From: Hyphomonadaceae bacterium
GTDB taxonomy: Bacteria > Pseudomonadota > Alphaproteobacteria > Caulobacterales > Aquidulcibacteraceae
NCBI GenBank assembly: GCA_023384105.1
Contig: JAHDXR010000007.1
Coordinates: forward strand, 62,001 to 126,000
Length of the DNA stretch: 64,000 bases
Direction of reading: 5' to 3'
In this document: in pieces, positions 7,478 through 15,586 of the stretch
Layout of the letters: the number at the start of each line of letters is the position of its first letter
Position numbering within the stretch: the first letter of the stretch is position 1
Notes under the pieces: generated by a model
Database searches by the model: none
What the model saw: only the letters and a program-made list of their open reading frames with translations
Told to the model about the DNA's origin: nothing
Translations under genes and position numbers: made by a program

Positions 7478-9592
7478 ATGCTGAGGTTCTTGATTTCCGT
7501 CTGGATCGCGCTGGCGGCGTTGACGCTGCCGGCGGCGGCGCAACCGGCGCGCACGGACAATGTCGAGGCCGAGTTGCACGCCGCGCGCGCCTCGGCGGCG
7601 CCGGGCGAGACCTTCACCATCGTCCTGCGCCAGTCGATCCGCGAGCACTGGCACACCTACTGGCGCAATCCGGGAGACAGCGGCGAGCCGACCGAACTGA
7701 CATGGACTGTCCCCGACGGCGCGCGCGTCGGCGAGATCCAGTGGCCGACGCCCGAAGCGATCCCGTTCGCGATGCTGGTCAATTACGGCTACGAGGGCGA
7801 GGTGCTGTTCCCGATCGAGGTGACGGCGCCGGCCAGTGCGCGCCCCGGCGAAACGCTGACCTTCATCGCCGATGCGTACTGGCTCGTCTGCTCCGACATC
7901 TGCATTCCCGAGGAAGCGCAGCTCAGGCTTGCGATCCCCGTTGCGGCGCAGGGGAGCGACGATCCGCGCTGGGCGGCGCGGATCGCGGATGCGGTGGCGC
8001 AGCTGCCGAAACGCGAGCCGGGCGTCGAAGCGCGCATCGGCGCGGACGGCGTGCTCTCGGTCGCGCTGCCGAACATGGGCGAGGCGCGCAATCCGCGTTT
8101 CTTCCCGTTCAGCCGCGACGTGGTGCGCGCGGGCGAAGCGCAGCGGCCGCGCAGCGGCGCGAACGGCGTCAGCTTCACGCTGACGCCCGGCGTGGCGGAC
8201 AATCTCGGCCGCGCGGCGCTCGAAGGCGTGGTCGCGTACGAGACGCGCGCCAACGGCCGCTGGGTGCAGCGCGGCGTCGAGATCGCGGCCGAGCCCGGCG
8301 AACCCATCGCCGGCACGACGGATCAGCCGGCGACGATCTCAGACTCGTATCCGTTGGCTGAGCTTGAGCGCGAAGCGGGCGGCGTATCCGCGCCGGCCAT
8401 GCAGAGCATGACGCCGGCGGCGGTGCTGCTCGCGCTCGGACTGGCCTTCCTCGGCGGGCTCATTCTCAACGTGATGCCGTGCGTGCTGCCGGTGCTTTCT
8501 GTAAAGGCGCTCGCATTCGCGGGCGGCGTGCGGGCCGGCGAGGCGCGCCGCCACGGGCTGCTCTATTGCGCCGGCGTGATGGCGACATTCCTGGCGCTGG
8601 CGGTGCTGTTGATCGTGCTGCGCGAAGCGGGAGAAGCGGTCGGCTGGGGATTCCAGCTTCAGGCGCCTTGGGTGACGAGCGCGCTGGCGCTGCTGTTCTT
8701 CGTCATCGGCCTCAATCTGATCGGCGCGTTTTCGGTCGGCGGCTCGTTGCAGAACGCCGGCGGCGCGCTCACCTCGCGCAACGGCGACGCCGGCGCGTTC
8801 TTCACCGGCGCGCTCGCGGTGGTGGCGGCGACGCCGTGCACGGCGCCGTTCATGGCCGGCGCCATCGGCGCGGCGCTGACCCAGTCGAGCGGCGTGACCG
8901 TGGCGATCTTCGCGGCGCTGGCGCTGGGCTTTGCGCTGCCGCTGACGTTGCTGCACTTCGCGCCGGGCCTGCAGCGGGCGATCCCGAAGCCGGGCCCATG
9001 GATGGAGCGTGTGCGCAACGTGCTGGCGTTTCCGATGTTCGGCGCGGCGATCTGGCTGGCCTGGGTGCTGACGGAGCAGGCCGGGCCGATGGGAACGCTG
9101 GCGCTGCTCAGCGTTGCGGCCGCGCTTGGGTTTGCGGTGTTCGTGGCGCGCTGGGGCCGCGCTTGGATGATTGCAGGCGCTGCCGTGCTGGCGCTGACCG
9201 CAGCGTTCTCGTGGCGCCCGCTCGTGGGCGCGGAGCGGCAGGCGGTTCTGGTCTCGCAGGCGTGGAGCGCCGCGCGCGTGGCGGCGCTGCGCGAGGAGGG
9301 GCGCGCCGTGTTCGTGAATTTCACCGCGGCGTGGTGCGTGACCTGCAAGGTCAACGAGGCGACCTCGCTGGCGACGCCGCAGGTGGCTGAGGCGTTCGCC
9401 GATGCGAACGTGGCCTATCTCGTCGGCGACTGGACCAACCGGGACGAGGCGATCGCGGCGGCGCTGGCCGAACATGGCCGTGCAGGCGTGCCGCTTTATG
9501 TTTATTATCCGCCCGAAGGGAACGCGGTGGTGCTGCCGCAGATTCTGAGCCGGGAACTGGTCATCGAAACGGTCATGGGAGAACGCGAATGA
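7478..9592 (+). CDS. DsbD/ScsB-like protein-disulfide reductase
   Basis: 704 residues. A signal peptide (MLRFLISVWIALAALTLPAAA) precedes a periplasmic N-terminal domain (about 22-280) with a Cys pair in LVCSDICIPEE. A multi-spanning membrane domain (about 315-585) carries the electron-carrying cysteines in NVMPCVLPVLSVKAL and ATPCTAPFMAGAIG. A C-terminal thioredoxin-like domain has AAWCVTCK. The protein would carry electrons from cytoplasmic thioredoxin to periplasmic partners, for disulfide repair or metal tolerance. An upstream in-frame start at 7427 falls in the sapC terminator, so ATG 7478 was taken; its SD is weak. The stop overlaps the redoxin start. Confidence 0.88.
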   Translation: MLRFLISVWIALAALTLPAAAQPARTDNVEAELHAARASAAPGETFTIVLRQSIREHWHTYWRNPGDSGEPTELTWTVPDGARVGEIQWPTPEAIPFAMLVNYGYEGEVLFPIEVTAPASARPGETLTFIADAYWLVCSDICIPEEAQLRLAIPVAAQGSDDPRWAARIADAVAQLPKREPGVEARIGADGVLSVALPNMGEARNPRFFPFSRDVVRAGEAQRPRSGANGVSFTLTPGVADNLGRAALEGVVAYETRANGRWVQRGVEIAAEPGEPIAGTTDQPATISDSYPLAELEREAGGVSAPAMQSMTPAAVLLALGLAFLGGLILNVMPCVLPVLSVKALAFAGGVRAGEARRHGLLYCAGVMATFLALAVLLIVLREAGEAVGWGFQLQAPWVTSALALLFFVIGLNLIGAFSVGGSLQNAGGALTSRNGDAGAFFTGALAVVAATPCTAPFMAGAIGAALTQSSGVTVAIFAALALGFALPLTLLHFAPGLQRAIPKPGPWMERVRNVLAFPMFGAAIWLAWVLTEQAGPMGTLALLSVAAALGFAVFVARWGRAWMIAGAAVLALTAAFSWRPLVGAERQAVLVSQAWSAARVAALREEGRAVFVNFTAAWCVTCKVNEATSLATPQVAEAFADANVAYLVGDWTNRDEAIAAALAEHGRAGVPLYVYYPPEGNAVVLPQILSRELVIETVMGERE

Positions 9593-10212
9593 ACACGACC
9601 TCAAGACGCGCACTTCTGATCGCCGCCGCCGTGGGCGCTGCATTGCTGCGCGGCGGCGAAGCGATGGCGGCGGTAGCGACGGGCGCGCAGGCGCCGGCGT
9701 TCTCGGCGCCGGACGCGGACGGGCGAGCGCGCGCGCTTGAAGAGTTCCGCGGCCGGCTGGTGGTGCTGGAATGGACCAATCACGGCTGCCCGTACGTCCG
9801 CAAGCACTATGACAGCCGCAACATGCAGACGCTGCAGCAGGAGGCGACGTCGGACGGCGCCGTCTGGCTGCAGATCATATCGTCGGCGCCGGGCGAGCAA
9901 GGCTATCTCGACGCCGACGGCGCGCGGGCGCGGGTGGCGACGGATGCGGCGCACCCGACCGCGACGCTGCTCGATCCGTCCGGCGTGATCGGGCGCGCGT
10001 ATGGCGCGCTGACGACGCCGCACATGTTCATCATCAGCCCCGAGGGCGCGATCCTGTATCAGGGCGCGATCGACGACCGCCCCTCGGCGCGGCCGGCTTC
10101 GCTCGAAGGCGCAAACAATTATGTGCGCGCCGCACTGGCGGACATCGCCGCAGGCCGGTCCGTACGCACGGCGCAAACCACGCCGTACGGCTGCAACGTG
10201 AAGTACGTCTGA
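9589..10212 (+). CDS. Redoxin (AhpC/TSA-like thioredoxin fold) protein, exported
   Basis: 207 residues. An N-terminal SRRALLIAAAVG stretch looks like a Tat (twin-arginine) signal, predicting periplasmic export. The redoxin fold (about 33-180) has EWTNHGCPYVRKHYDS, where a single Cys replaces a CxxC pair, and TPHMFIISPEGAILYQGAIDD with the cis-Pro region. A second Cys is near the C-terminus in TTPYGCNVKY. It overlaps the dsbD-like stop by 4 bases (ATGA), so it is probably the periplasmic partner or client of that reductase. Peroxidase activity is not shown. Confidence 0.8.
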   Translation: MNTTSRRALLIAAAVGAALLRGGEAMAAVATGAQAPAFSAPDADGRARALEEFRGRLVVLEWTNHGCPYVRKHYDSRNMQTLQQEATSDGAVWLQIISSAPGEQGYLDADGARARVATDAAHPTATLLDPSGVIGRAYGALTTPHMFIISPEGAILYQGAIDDRPSARPASLEGANNYVRAALADIAAGRSVRTAQTTPYGCNVKYV

Positions 10213-10223
10213 GCTGAAGGACC

Positions 10224-10241
10224 GCGGGTCTTCGGACCCGC
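10224..10241. terminator. Hairpin between convergent genes, possible terminator
   Basis: GCGGGTC (10224-10230), loop TTCG, GACCCGC (10235-10241): a perfect 7-bp stem with a stable UUCG tetraloop, placed between the redoxin gene and the convergent small gene. There is no real T-run, so its strength as an intrinsic terminator is doubtful. Confidence 0.5.
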
Positions 10242-10250
10242 CGTCCGTTA

Positions 10251-10631
10251 TTAGCGCCGTTCGGCCATGTCGGCGGCGGCGCCGGCGGCCATGGGCGCGA
10301 TCAGGGCCGCGTCGTCCAGCAGAACGCGCAGATTGGCGAAGGCGGCTTCGCGCTCGGCGCCGGTGTCGGCGGCGCGCAATTCGGCGGCGCGTTCGCGCGC
10401 GTCCTCGGCAATGCCGGAGAAGATGCACGGCAGGTCCTGCTCGACGCCGGCCTGGCGCAGCCCCGCCGAGAGGCGCTCGGCGTCGGCGGAGAAGTCCGCG
10501 AGGCCGGACAGAAGGGCCGGCGTGATGTCCGTGTGCGCCGACAGTGCGCGGGCTTCGGTTTCGACCTCGGCCGCGAGCGAGGGCAGCTCGGCGAGGTTAA
10601 CGCTGAGTACGAAAGCGACACAGGTGAGCAT
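10251..10631 (-). CDS. Small hypothetical protein
   Basis: 126 residues, not recognised. It begins with a short hydrophobic stretch (MLTCVAFVLSVNLA) that may be a weak signal peptide or membrane anchor. The rest is Ala- and Glu-rich and predicted helical, with Cys 4 and Cys 69. The ATG at 10631 was chosen because it starts the hydrophobic segment; the same frame is open much further upstream only because it runs antisense to the ammonia-lyase gene. It lies convergent with the redoxin gene and divergent from the ammonia-lyase. No function assigned. Confidence 0.45.
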   Translation of the reverse strand: MLTCVAFVLSVNLAELPSLAAEVETEARALSAHTDITPALLSGLADFSADAERLSAGLRQAGVEQDLPCIFSGIAEDARERAAELRAADTGAEREAAFANLRVLLDDAALIAPMAAGAAADMAERR

Positions 10632-10745
10632 GGGCTTCGTCCTTCGCCGGTGGGCGAGGGACCAAGCAGCAAGAGCGGCGCCGCGCCCGGCTCGCCTTGA
10701 CGGAGGGTTTACGCTAGGGCTTCGGCCAAAGGGCGAGGAGCTGAC

Positions 10746-12380
10746 GTGACGCAGACGGTGACGCTGAGCCAGGCGGGAAATCTCAGCATCGAGGACATCG
10801 AGGCGGTGGCGTTCGGGCGCGCCGAGGTGGCGCTCGATCCGGCTGCGCGCGCGCGGATGGCGGCGTTCCGGGCGCGTGCGGAGAGCGACCTGGCGGCGGC
10901 GCTGGAGCGCGACGCCAACAAGCGCGTCTACGGGCTCAACACCGGCTTCGGCTCGAATTTCAAGGACTATGTCAGCCCCGACGATCTGCGCCGGCTGCAG
11001 GAGAACCTGATCGTCTCCCACTGCGCGGGGATGGGCGAGCCGGCGCCGGCGGCGGTGGTGCGGGCGACCATGCTGCTGCGCGCGGCCTCGCTGGCGCGCG
11101 GGCATTCGATCGCCCGGCCGGTGATCGTCGAGACGCTGCTGGACATGCTGAACAACGGCGTGACGCCGGCCGTGCCGCGCCACGGCAGCGTCTCCGCCAG
11201 CGGCGACCTTGCCCCGCTTTCGCACATCGCCGTGGTGCTGATCGGCCAGGGGCGGGTGCTGGACGAAAGCGGCCGCGCGATTCCGACGGCGGAGTTCCTC
11301 AAGCGCAAGCCGGGCGCGTTCGCGCCGGTGCGGCTCGAGATGAAGGAAGGGCTCGCGCTCAATAATGGCTGCCAATACGCCAATGCCTGGGGCGTGCTGG
11401 CGACGGCGCGGATGCGGCGGCTGCTGGAGACCGCCGCGGTGAGCACGGCGGTGGGCGTGCAGGTGATGCGCGGCATGGGCCGCCCGTTCCGCGCCGACCT
11501 GCATGCGCTCAGGCCGCATCCGGGCCAGCGGAAGATGGCCGCCTGGGTGTTCGACCTGCTCGACGGCTACCGGTTCCGCGACGTCGGCGCGGACGAGAAG
11601 TACGACTATGACGGCCGGATCCAGGACCCGTACAATCTGCGCTGCGCGGCCCAGGCGCTGGGGCCGTGCGTGGACCTGATCGAGCGCGCCGAGGCGACGA
11701 TGACGATCGAGGCGCGCAGCGTCACCGACAATCCGATCGATCTCAACGACAGCCTCGACGGCTACGATCTCGATCTCATCACCTCGGGCGGACATTTCCA
11801 CGGCATGGCGCTGGCGGTCGATGCGTTCGGTCTGCTGCAGGCGGCGGGGATCATGGCGCGGCTGTCGAACATGCGCTGCGCGCGCATCGTCGACGCCAAG
11901 CACAATAAGGGGCTGGGGCCGCAGGTGCGCGGCAATTCCCCGGACGCGACGACGTCGGGGCTGATGATCGCCGAGTACACCACGGCGGGCCTGTGCAACC
12001 ACATCTGGGGCCTGGCCTCGCCCTCGCACCTGTTCTCGATCTCGACCGACAGCGGTCAGGAGGATCACGTCAGCATGGCCGCCAACATCGCCATGCGCGC
12101 CTACGAGGCGGCCGAGCGGCTGGCCGAGCTGTTCGCGATCGAGCTGGCGTTCGCGAGCCAGGCCGAGCACGTGCGCACGGCGGAGGCCGGCAGGCACGCG
12201 GCGGCGCTGCCGGCGGTGGCGCTTGGCAAGGCCACGCAGGCTGCCCTAAGAGAGGTGGCGCAGACGTTCCCGCTGGTCGAAGGCGACCGGGAGCTCTCCT
12301 GGGACATGATGAACTTGGCCGCCAAAGTGCTCTCCGGCGATATCGCCCAAGCGACCGGCTACGGCTTCGGGCGACATTGA
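10746..12380 (+). CDS. hutH: Aromatic amino acid ammonia-lyase, histidine ammonia-lyase-like
   Basis: 544 residues of the HAL/PAL/TAL family, which removes ammonia from His, Phe or Tyr with an MIO cofactor formed from Ala-Ser-Gly. A151-S152-G153 lie in SVSASGDLAPLSH. The catalytic Tyr is in VYGLNTGFGS (Y62). The selectivity position reads Ser91-His92 in NLIVSHCAGMG, as in histidine lyases (HAL) rather than Phe or Tyr lyases, and QDPYNLRC also resembles HAL. However, SGGHFHGMALA differs from the usual HAL SGGNFH. GTG start with GAGGA about 6 bases upstream. No hutU or hutI nearby; hisS follows 76 bases downstream. Substrate unproven. Confidence 0.8.
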   Translation: MTQTVTLSQAGNLSIEDIEAVAFGRAEVALDPAARARMAAFRARAESDLAAALERDANKRVYGLNTGFGSNFKDYVSPDDLRRLQENLIVSHCAGMGEPAPAAVVRATMLLRAASLARGHSIARPVIVETLLDMLNNGVTPAVPRHGSVSASGDLAPLSHIAVVLIGQGRVLDESGRAIPTAEFLKRKPGAFAPVRLEMKEGLALNNGCQYANAWGVLATARMRRLLETAAVSTAVGVQVMRGMGRPFRADLHALRPHPGQRKMAAWVFDLLDGYRFRDVGADEKYDYDGRIQDPYNLRCAAQALGPCVDLIERAEATMTIEARSVTDNPIDLNDSLDGYDLDLITSGGHFHGMALAVDAFGLLQAAGIMARLSNMRCARIVDAKHNKGLGPQVRGNSPDATTSGLMIAEYTTAGLCNHIWGLASPSHLFSISTDSGQEDHVSMAANIAMRAYEAAERLAELFAIELAFASQAEHVRTAEAGRHAAALPAVALGKATQAALREVAQTFPLVEGDRELSWDMMNLAAKVLSGDIAQATGYGFGRH

Positions 12381-12456
12381 AGCGCGAGGCGCCGCGCCGC
12401 AGGGCGCGACGCACGCATCCGTCTCAGCTTCACACGCATCCCGAAAGTTCCCGCCC

Positions 12457-13941
12457 ATGAGCAAATCCGAATCCAAACTGGTCGCCGCCGAGAAGCCGCG
12501 CGGCTTCGCCGACAAGCTGGGCGACGCAGCCTCCGCCGAGGAGCGCGTGGTGCAGGCGGTCGGGCGCATCTACGAGCAGTGGGGCTTCGACCGGCTGGAG
12601 ACGCCGGCGATCGAATACACCGGCGCGCTGGGCAAGTTCCTGCCGGATACGGACCGGCCGAACGAAGGCGTGTTCTCGTTCCTCGACGACGAGCGGTGGG
12701 TGTCGCTGCGCTACGATCTGACCGCGCCGCTGGCGCGGTTCGCAGCGGAGGAATGGACCAATCTCCCGAAGCCGTTCCGGCGCTGGCAGACGGGGCCGGT
12801 GTGGCGCAACGAAAAGCCGGGGCCGGGGCGCTTTCGCCAGTTCATCCAGTGCGACGCGGACACGGTGGGCGCCGACAATCCGGCGTCTGACGCGGAGATC
12901 GTGGCGATGGGGGCGCAGGCGCTCGAAGCCGTGGGCGTGCCGCGCGACGGCTACCTGTTCAAGATCAATTCGCGGCGCATTCTGAACGGCGTGCTCGGCG
13001 GCGTCGGCCTGACCGGCGACCGCGCCGAGAAGACCCGCCTCATCGTCATGCGCGCGATCGACAAGCTCGACCGCCTCGGCGTCGACGGCGTCGCGGCGCT
13101 GTTGGGCGCGGGACGCAAGGACGAATCCGGCGACTTCACCAAGGGCGCGGAGCTGGAGCCCGCCGCCGTGAAGCGCGTGATCGATTTCGTCACGCTGCCG
13201 ACCGACACGCGCCAAGGCGTGCTCGCGGGCCTTGAGCGCATCGTCGGCGACACCGACGAAGGCCGCGCCGGGATCGCCGAGCTTGCGGCGATCGATGCGG
13301 TGCTGAGCGCGCTCGGCGTGGGTGACGCGCGCGCGCGCATCGATCCTTCCGTGGTGCGCGGGCTCGAATATTACACCGGCGCCGTGTTCGAAGCGGAGCT
13401 GACGCTGACGGTCGGCGAGAGCGGCAAGCCGGTGAAGTTCGGCTCCGTCGGCGGCGGCGGGCGCTATGACGACCTGATCGCACGCTTCACCGGCGAGCGG
13501 GTGCCGGCGACCGGGTTCTCGATCGGCGTGAGCCGGCTGGTGGCGGCGCAGCAGGTGCTGGGCATCGGCGCCGAGCGCGTCTCGCAGCCGCCGGTCGTGG
13601 TGCTGGCGCTCGACCGCGAGCGGATGGGCGATTACTTCGCCATCGCCAGCGAGTTGCGGGCCGGCGGCGTGCGGGCGGAGGTCTATCTCGGCGGCGCGGG
13701 CATGAAGGCGCAGCTCAAATACGCCGACAAGCGCAACGCCCCCGTGGCCGTGATCCAGGGCGGCGACGAACTGGCCAAGGGTGTAGTTACGCTCAAGGAC
13801 CTCAGACTCGGGGCAAGGATCGCCGGCGATCTGGGCGAGGACCGGGAAGCTTATGCGCGGGCTCGGGCTCAGGTGCAGCAGGAAGTCCCGCGCGCTCAAG
13901 TTGTCGCTGCGGTGCAGCAAATGCTTGCGCGTCCGGATTAA
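12457..13941 (+). CDS. hisS: Histidyl-tRNA synthetase, non-canonical alphaproteobacterial type
   Basis: 494 residues. A class II catalytic core (about 15-350) precedes an anticodon-binding domain (about 390-490). Motif 2 reads VWRNEKPGPGRFRQF where the usual bacterial enzyme has FRHERPQKGRYRQF. The histidine-binding GLEYYTGAVFEAE and motif 3 region ATGFSIGVSRL are present. This motif 2 is the form seen in alphaproteobacteria whose tRNA-His lacks the extra G at position -1 (established for that group; here inferred). It charges tRNA-His in the cytoplasm. It follows the ammonia-lyase on the same strand and ends before a terminator. Confidence 0.95.
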   Translation: MSKSESKLVAAEKPRGFADKLGDAASAEERVVQAVGRIYEQWGFDRLETPAIEYTGALGKFLPDTDRPNEGVFSFLDDERWVSLRYDLTAPLARFAAEEWTNLPKPFRRWQTGPVWRNEKPGPGRFRQFIQCDADTVGADNPASDAEIVAMGAQALEAVGVPRDGYLFKINSRRILNGVLGGVGLTGDRAEKTRLIVMRAIDKLDRLGVDGVAALLGAGRKDESGDFTKGAELEPAAVKRVIDFVTLPTDTRQGVLAGLERIVGDTDEGRAGIAELAAIDAVLSALGVGDARARIDPSVVRGLEYYTGAVFEAELTLTVGESGKPVKFGSVGGGGRYDDLIARFTGERVPATGFSIGVSRLVAAQQVLGIGAERVSQPPVVVLALDRERMGDYFAIASELRAGGVRAEVYLGGAGMKAQLKYADKRNAPVAVIQGGDELAKGVVTLKDLRLGARIAGDLGEDREAYARARAQVQQEVPRAQVVAAVQQMLARPD

Positions 13942-14061
13942 CCTCCGGATGCGACGTTACGCGCTTGACCGGACGCGATGCAGGCGTAATTTCGCCGTGA
14001 TCGTCGGCGTCGCGGGCGGTCGCGTTTCGGGGAGGAGACGCCTTCATAATTGCGACGTGAA

Positions 14062-14094
14062 GCGGCCGCGCCAGGGACTGGTGCGGCCGTTTTT
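14062..14094 (+). terminator. Rho-independent terminator after hisS
   Basis: GCGGCCGC (14062-14069) pairs with GTGCGGCCG (14081-14089), followed by TTTTT on the + strand. It lies 120 bases after hisS and touches the stop codon of the convergent nhaA gene. The 120 bases between hold no convincing gene. Confidence 0.75.
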
Positions 14095-15367
14095 AATTCC
14101 GGCGCTCGGGCCGGTCCGGCTGCGCCGGCGGATCGATGTCTTCGATCAATCCCCGCTCCTCGGCGCGGTCTTCGTCCGGACCCAGCGTTTCGTGCGCGCC
14201 GCCGATCGTGCGGCATGACCACCATAGCATCGCCAGCCCCAGCGCCGCCGAGACCAGCGAGCCGCCGAGCACGCCGAACCGCACCGGCGTTGCGAGGTCG
14301 CCCGAGCCGAAGGCGAGGTTGCCGATGAACAGGCTCATGGTGAAGCCGATGCCGGCGAGCATGCCCATGCCGATCATCTGCGCCAGATTGCCGGGCGCGC
14401 GCTGCTTGAGCGCGGCGCAGGCGATGTAGGACGCGAGCGTGATCCCGATCGGCTTGCCGAGCACAAGTCCCGCGGCAATGCCGAGCGCGACCGGATGCAG
14501 CAACGTTTCAACGCCCGCGCCATGCAGCACGACGCCCGCATTGACCAGCGCGAAAATCGGCATGATGCCGAACTGCACCCAGTATTTCAGCGTGTGCTCG
14601 GCCGCGATCAGCGGCGAGCGGCCGTCGGGCTGGCGCATCGGCACGGTCATCGCCGTCAGCACGCCGGCGATGGTGGCGTGTACGCCGGAAAGCAGCATAA
14701 AGCCCCACATCGCCGCGCCCAGAATCCAGAAGGGCGGAAGGGCCTTCACGCCGGCCCGGTTCATCAGCAGCATGACGCCGAACGTCACCGCCGCGCCGCC
14801 GAGCGCCCAGCCCGTCAGGTGCGTCGAGTAGAACAGCGCGATCACCACGATCGCGCCGAGATCGTCGATGATGGCGAGCGCGAGCAGGAAGAGGCGCAAC
14901 CCGCTCGGCACGCGCGGGCCGAGCAGCGACATCACGCCGATGGCGAAGGCGATGTCGGTGGCCGAAGGGATCGCCCAGCCGCGCAGGTAGGCGGGTTCGT
15001 GCGCGTTGAACGCGATATAGATCAGCGCCGGCGCGGCCATGCCGCCGAGCGCGCCCACCATCGGCAAGGCGGCCTCGCGCGGGTTCTTGAACGGCCCCTC
15101 GACGGTCTCGCGCTTCAGTTCGAGGCCGACATAGAGGAAGAAGACCACCATCAGGCCGTCATTGATGACCAGATGCAGATTGACCGGGTGCGCCGCCGCG
15201 CCCAGGCCGACGCTGAGGCCGGCGATCTGGTCTTCGAGCAGATGATGGAAGGCTTCGCCGGTAGGGCCGTTCAGCAGCAGGAACGAGAGAACGGTCGCGG
15301 CGAGGAGGATGTAGCCGGGGGCGGTGTCGCGCTCCCACCAGCGTTGTGCTTCGCCGCCTGCCGCCAT
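14093..15367 (-). CDS. nhaA: Na+/H+ antiporter NhaA
   Basis: 424 residues, about 12 membrane segments. NhaA landmarks: LVINDGLMVVFFLYVGLELKRE, WAIPSATDIAFAIGVMSLLG (the unwound TM IV with T-D) and LALAIIDDLGAIVVIALFYS, which holds the paired Asp residues that bind Na+/H+. It exchanges Na+ for H+ in the inner membrane for pH and salt homeostasis. The C-terminal tail is charged and cytoplasmic. Family similarity starts at MAAGGEAQRWWE, so ATG 15367 was chosen; ATG 15409 and TTG 15424 are upstream alternatives without clear SDs. Confidence 0.93.
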   Translation of the reverse strand: MAAGGEAQRWWERDTAPGYILLAATVLSFLLLNGPTGEAFHHLLEDQIAGLSVGLGAAAHPVNLHLVINDGLMVVFFLYVGLELKRETVEGPFKNPREAALPMVGALGGMAAPALIYIAFNAHEPAYLRGWAIPSATDIAFAIGVMSLLGPRVPSGLRLFLLALAIIDDLGAIVVIALFYSTHLTGWALGGAAVTFGVMLLMNRAGVKALPPFWILGAAMWGFMLLSGVHATIAGVLTAMTVPMRQPDGRSPLIAAEHTLKYWVQFGIMPIFALVNAGVVLHGAGVETLLHPVALGIAAGLVLGKPIGITLASYIACAALKQRAPGNLAQMIGMGMLAGIGFTMSLFIGNLAFGSGDLATPVRFGVLGGSLVSAALGLAMLWWSCRTIGGAHETLGPDEDRAEERGLIEDIDPPAQPDRPERRN

Positions 15368-15586
15368 CGTTCCGAACGCTCCGAACTGGATCGGGCAACC
15401 TAGCGTCATGCGCCGGTTTGGCAACCGATACCGGCCAAACGCGCGTCTTGGCCGCGGCGTCCACGACCGCGCCTGTGGACTGACACATAAGTTTCAGATC
15501 GCCTTCGCAGCGTTTTCAAACAGCGGCTCTAGCAGCGCCCTGCGGAAGGGGCGCAAGAGGGTGCGGCCCCTGCACTGGGGGTTTCC

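Noticed and set aside
10224-10241. Convincing rho-independent terminator
   Set aside because: The stem is perfect but no T-run follows; kept only as a possible terminator.
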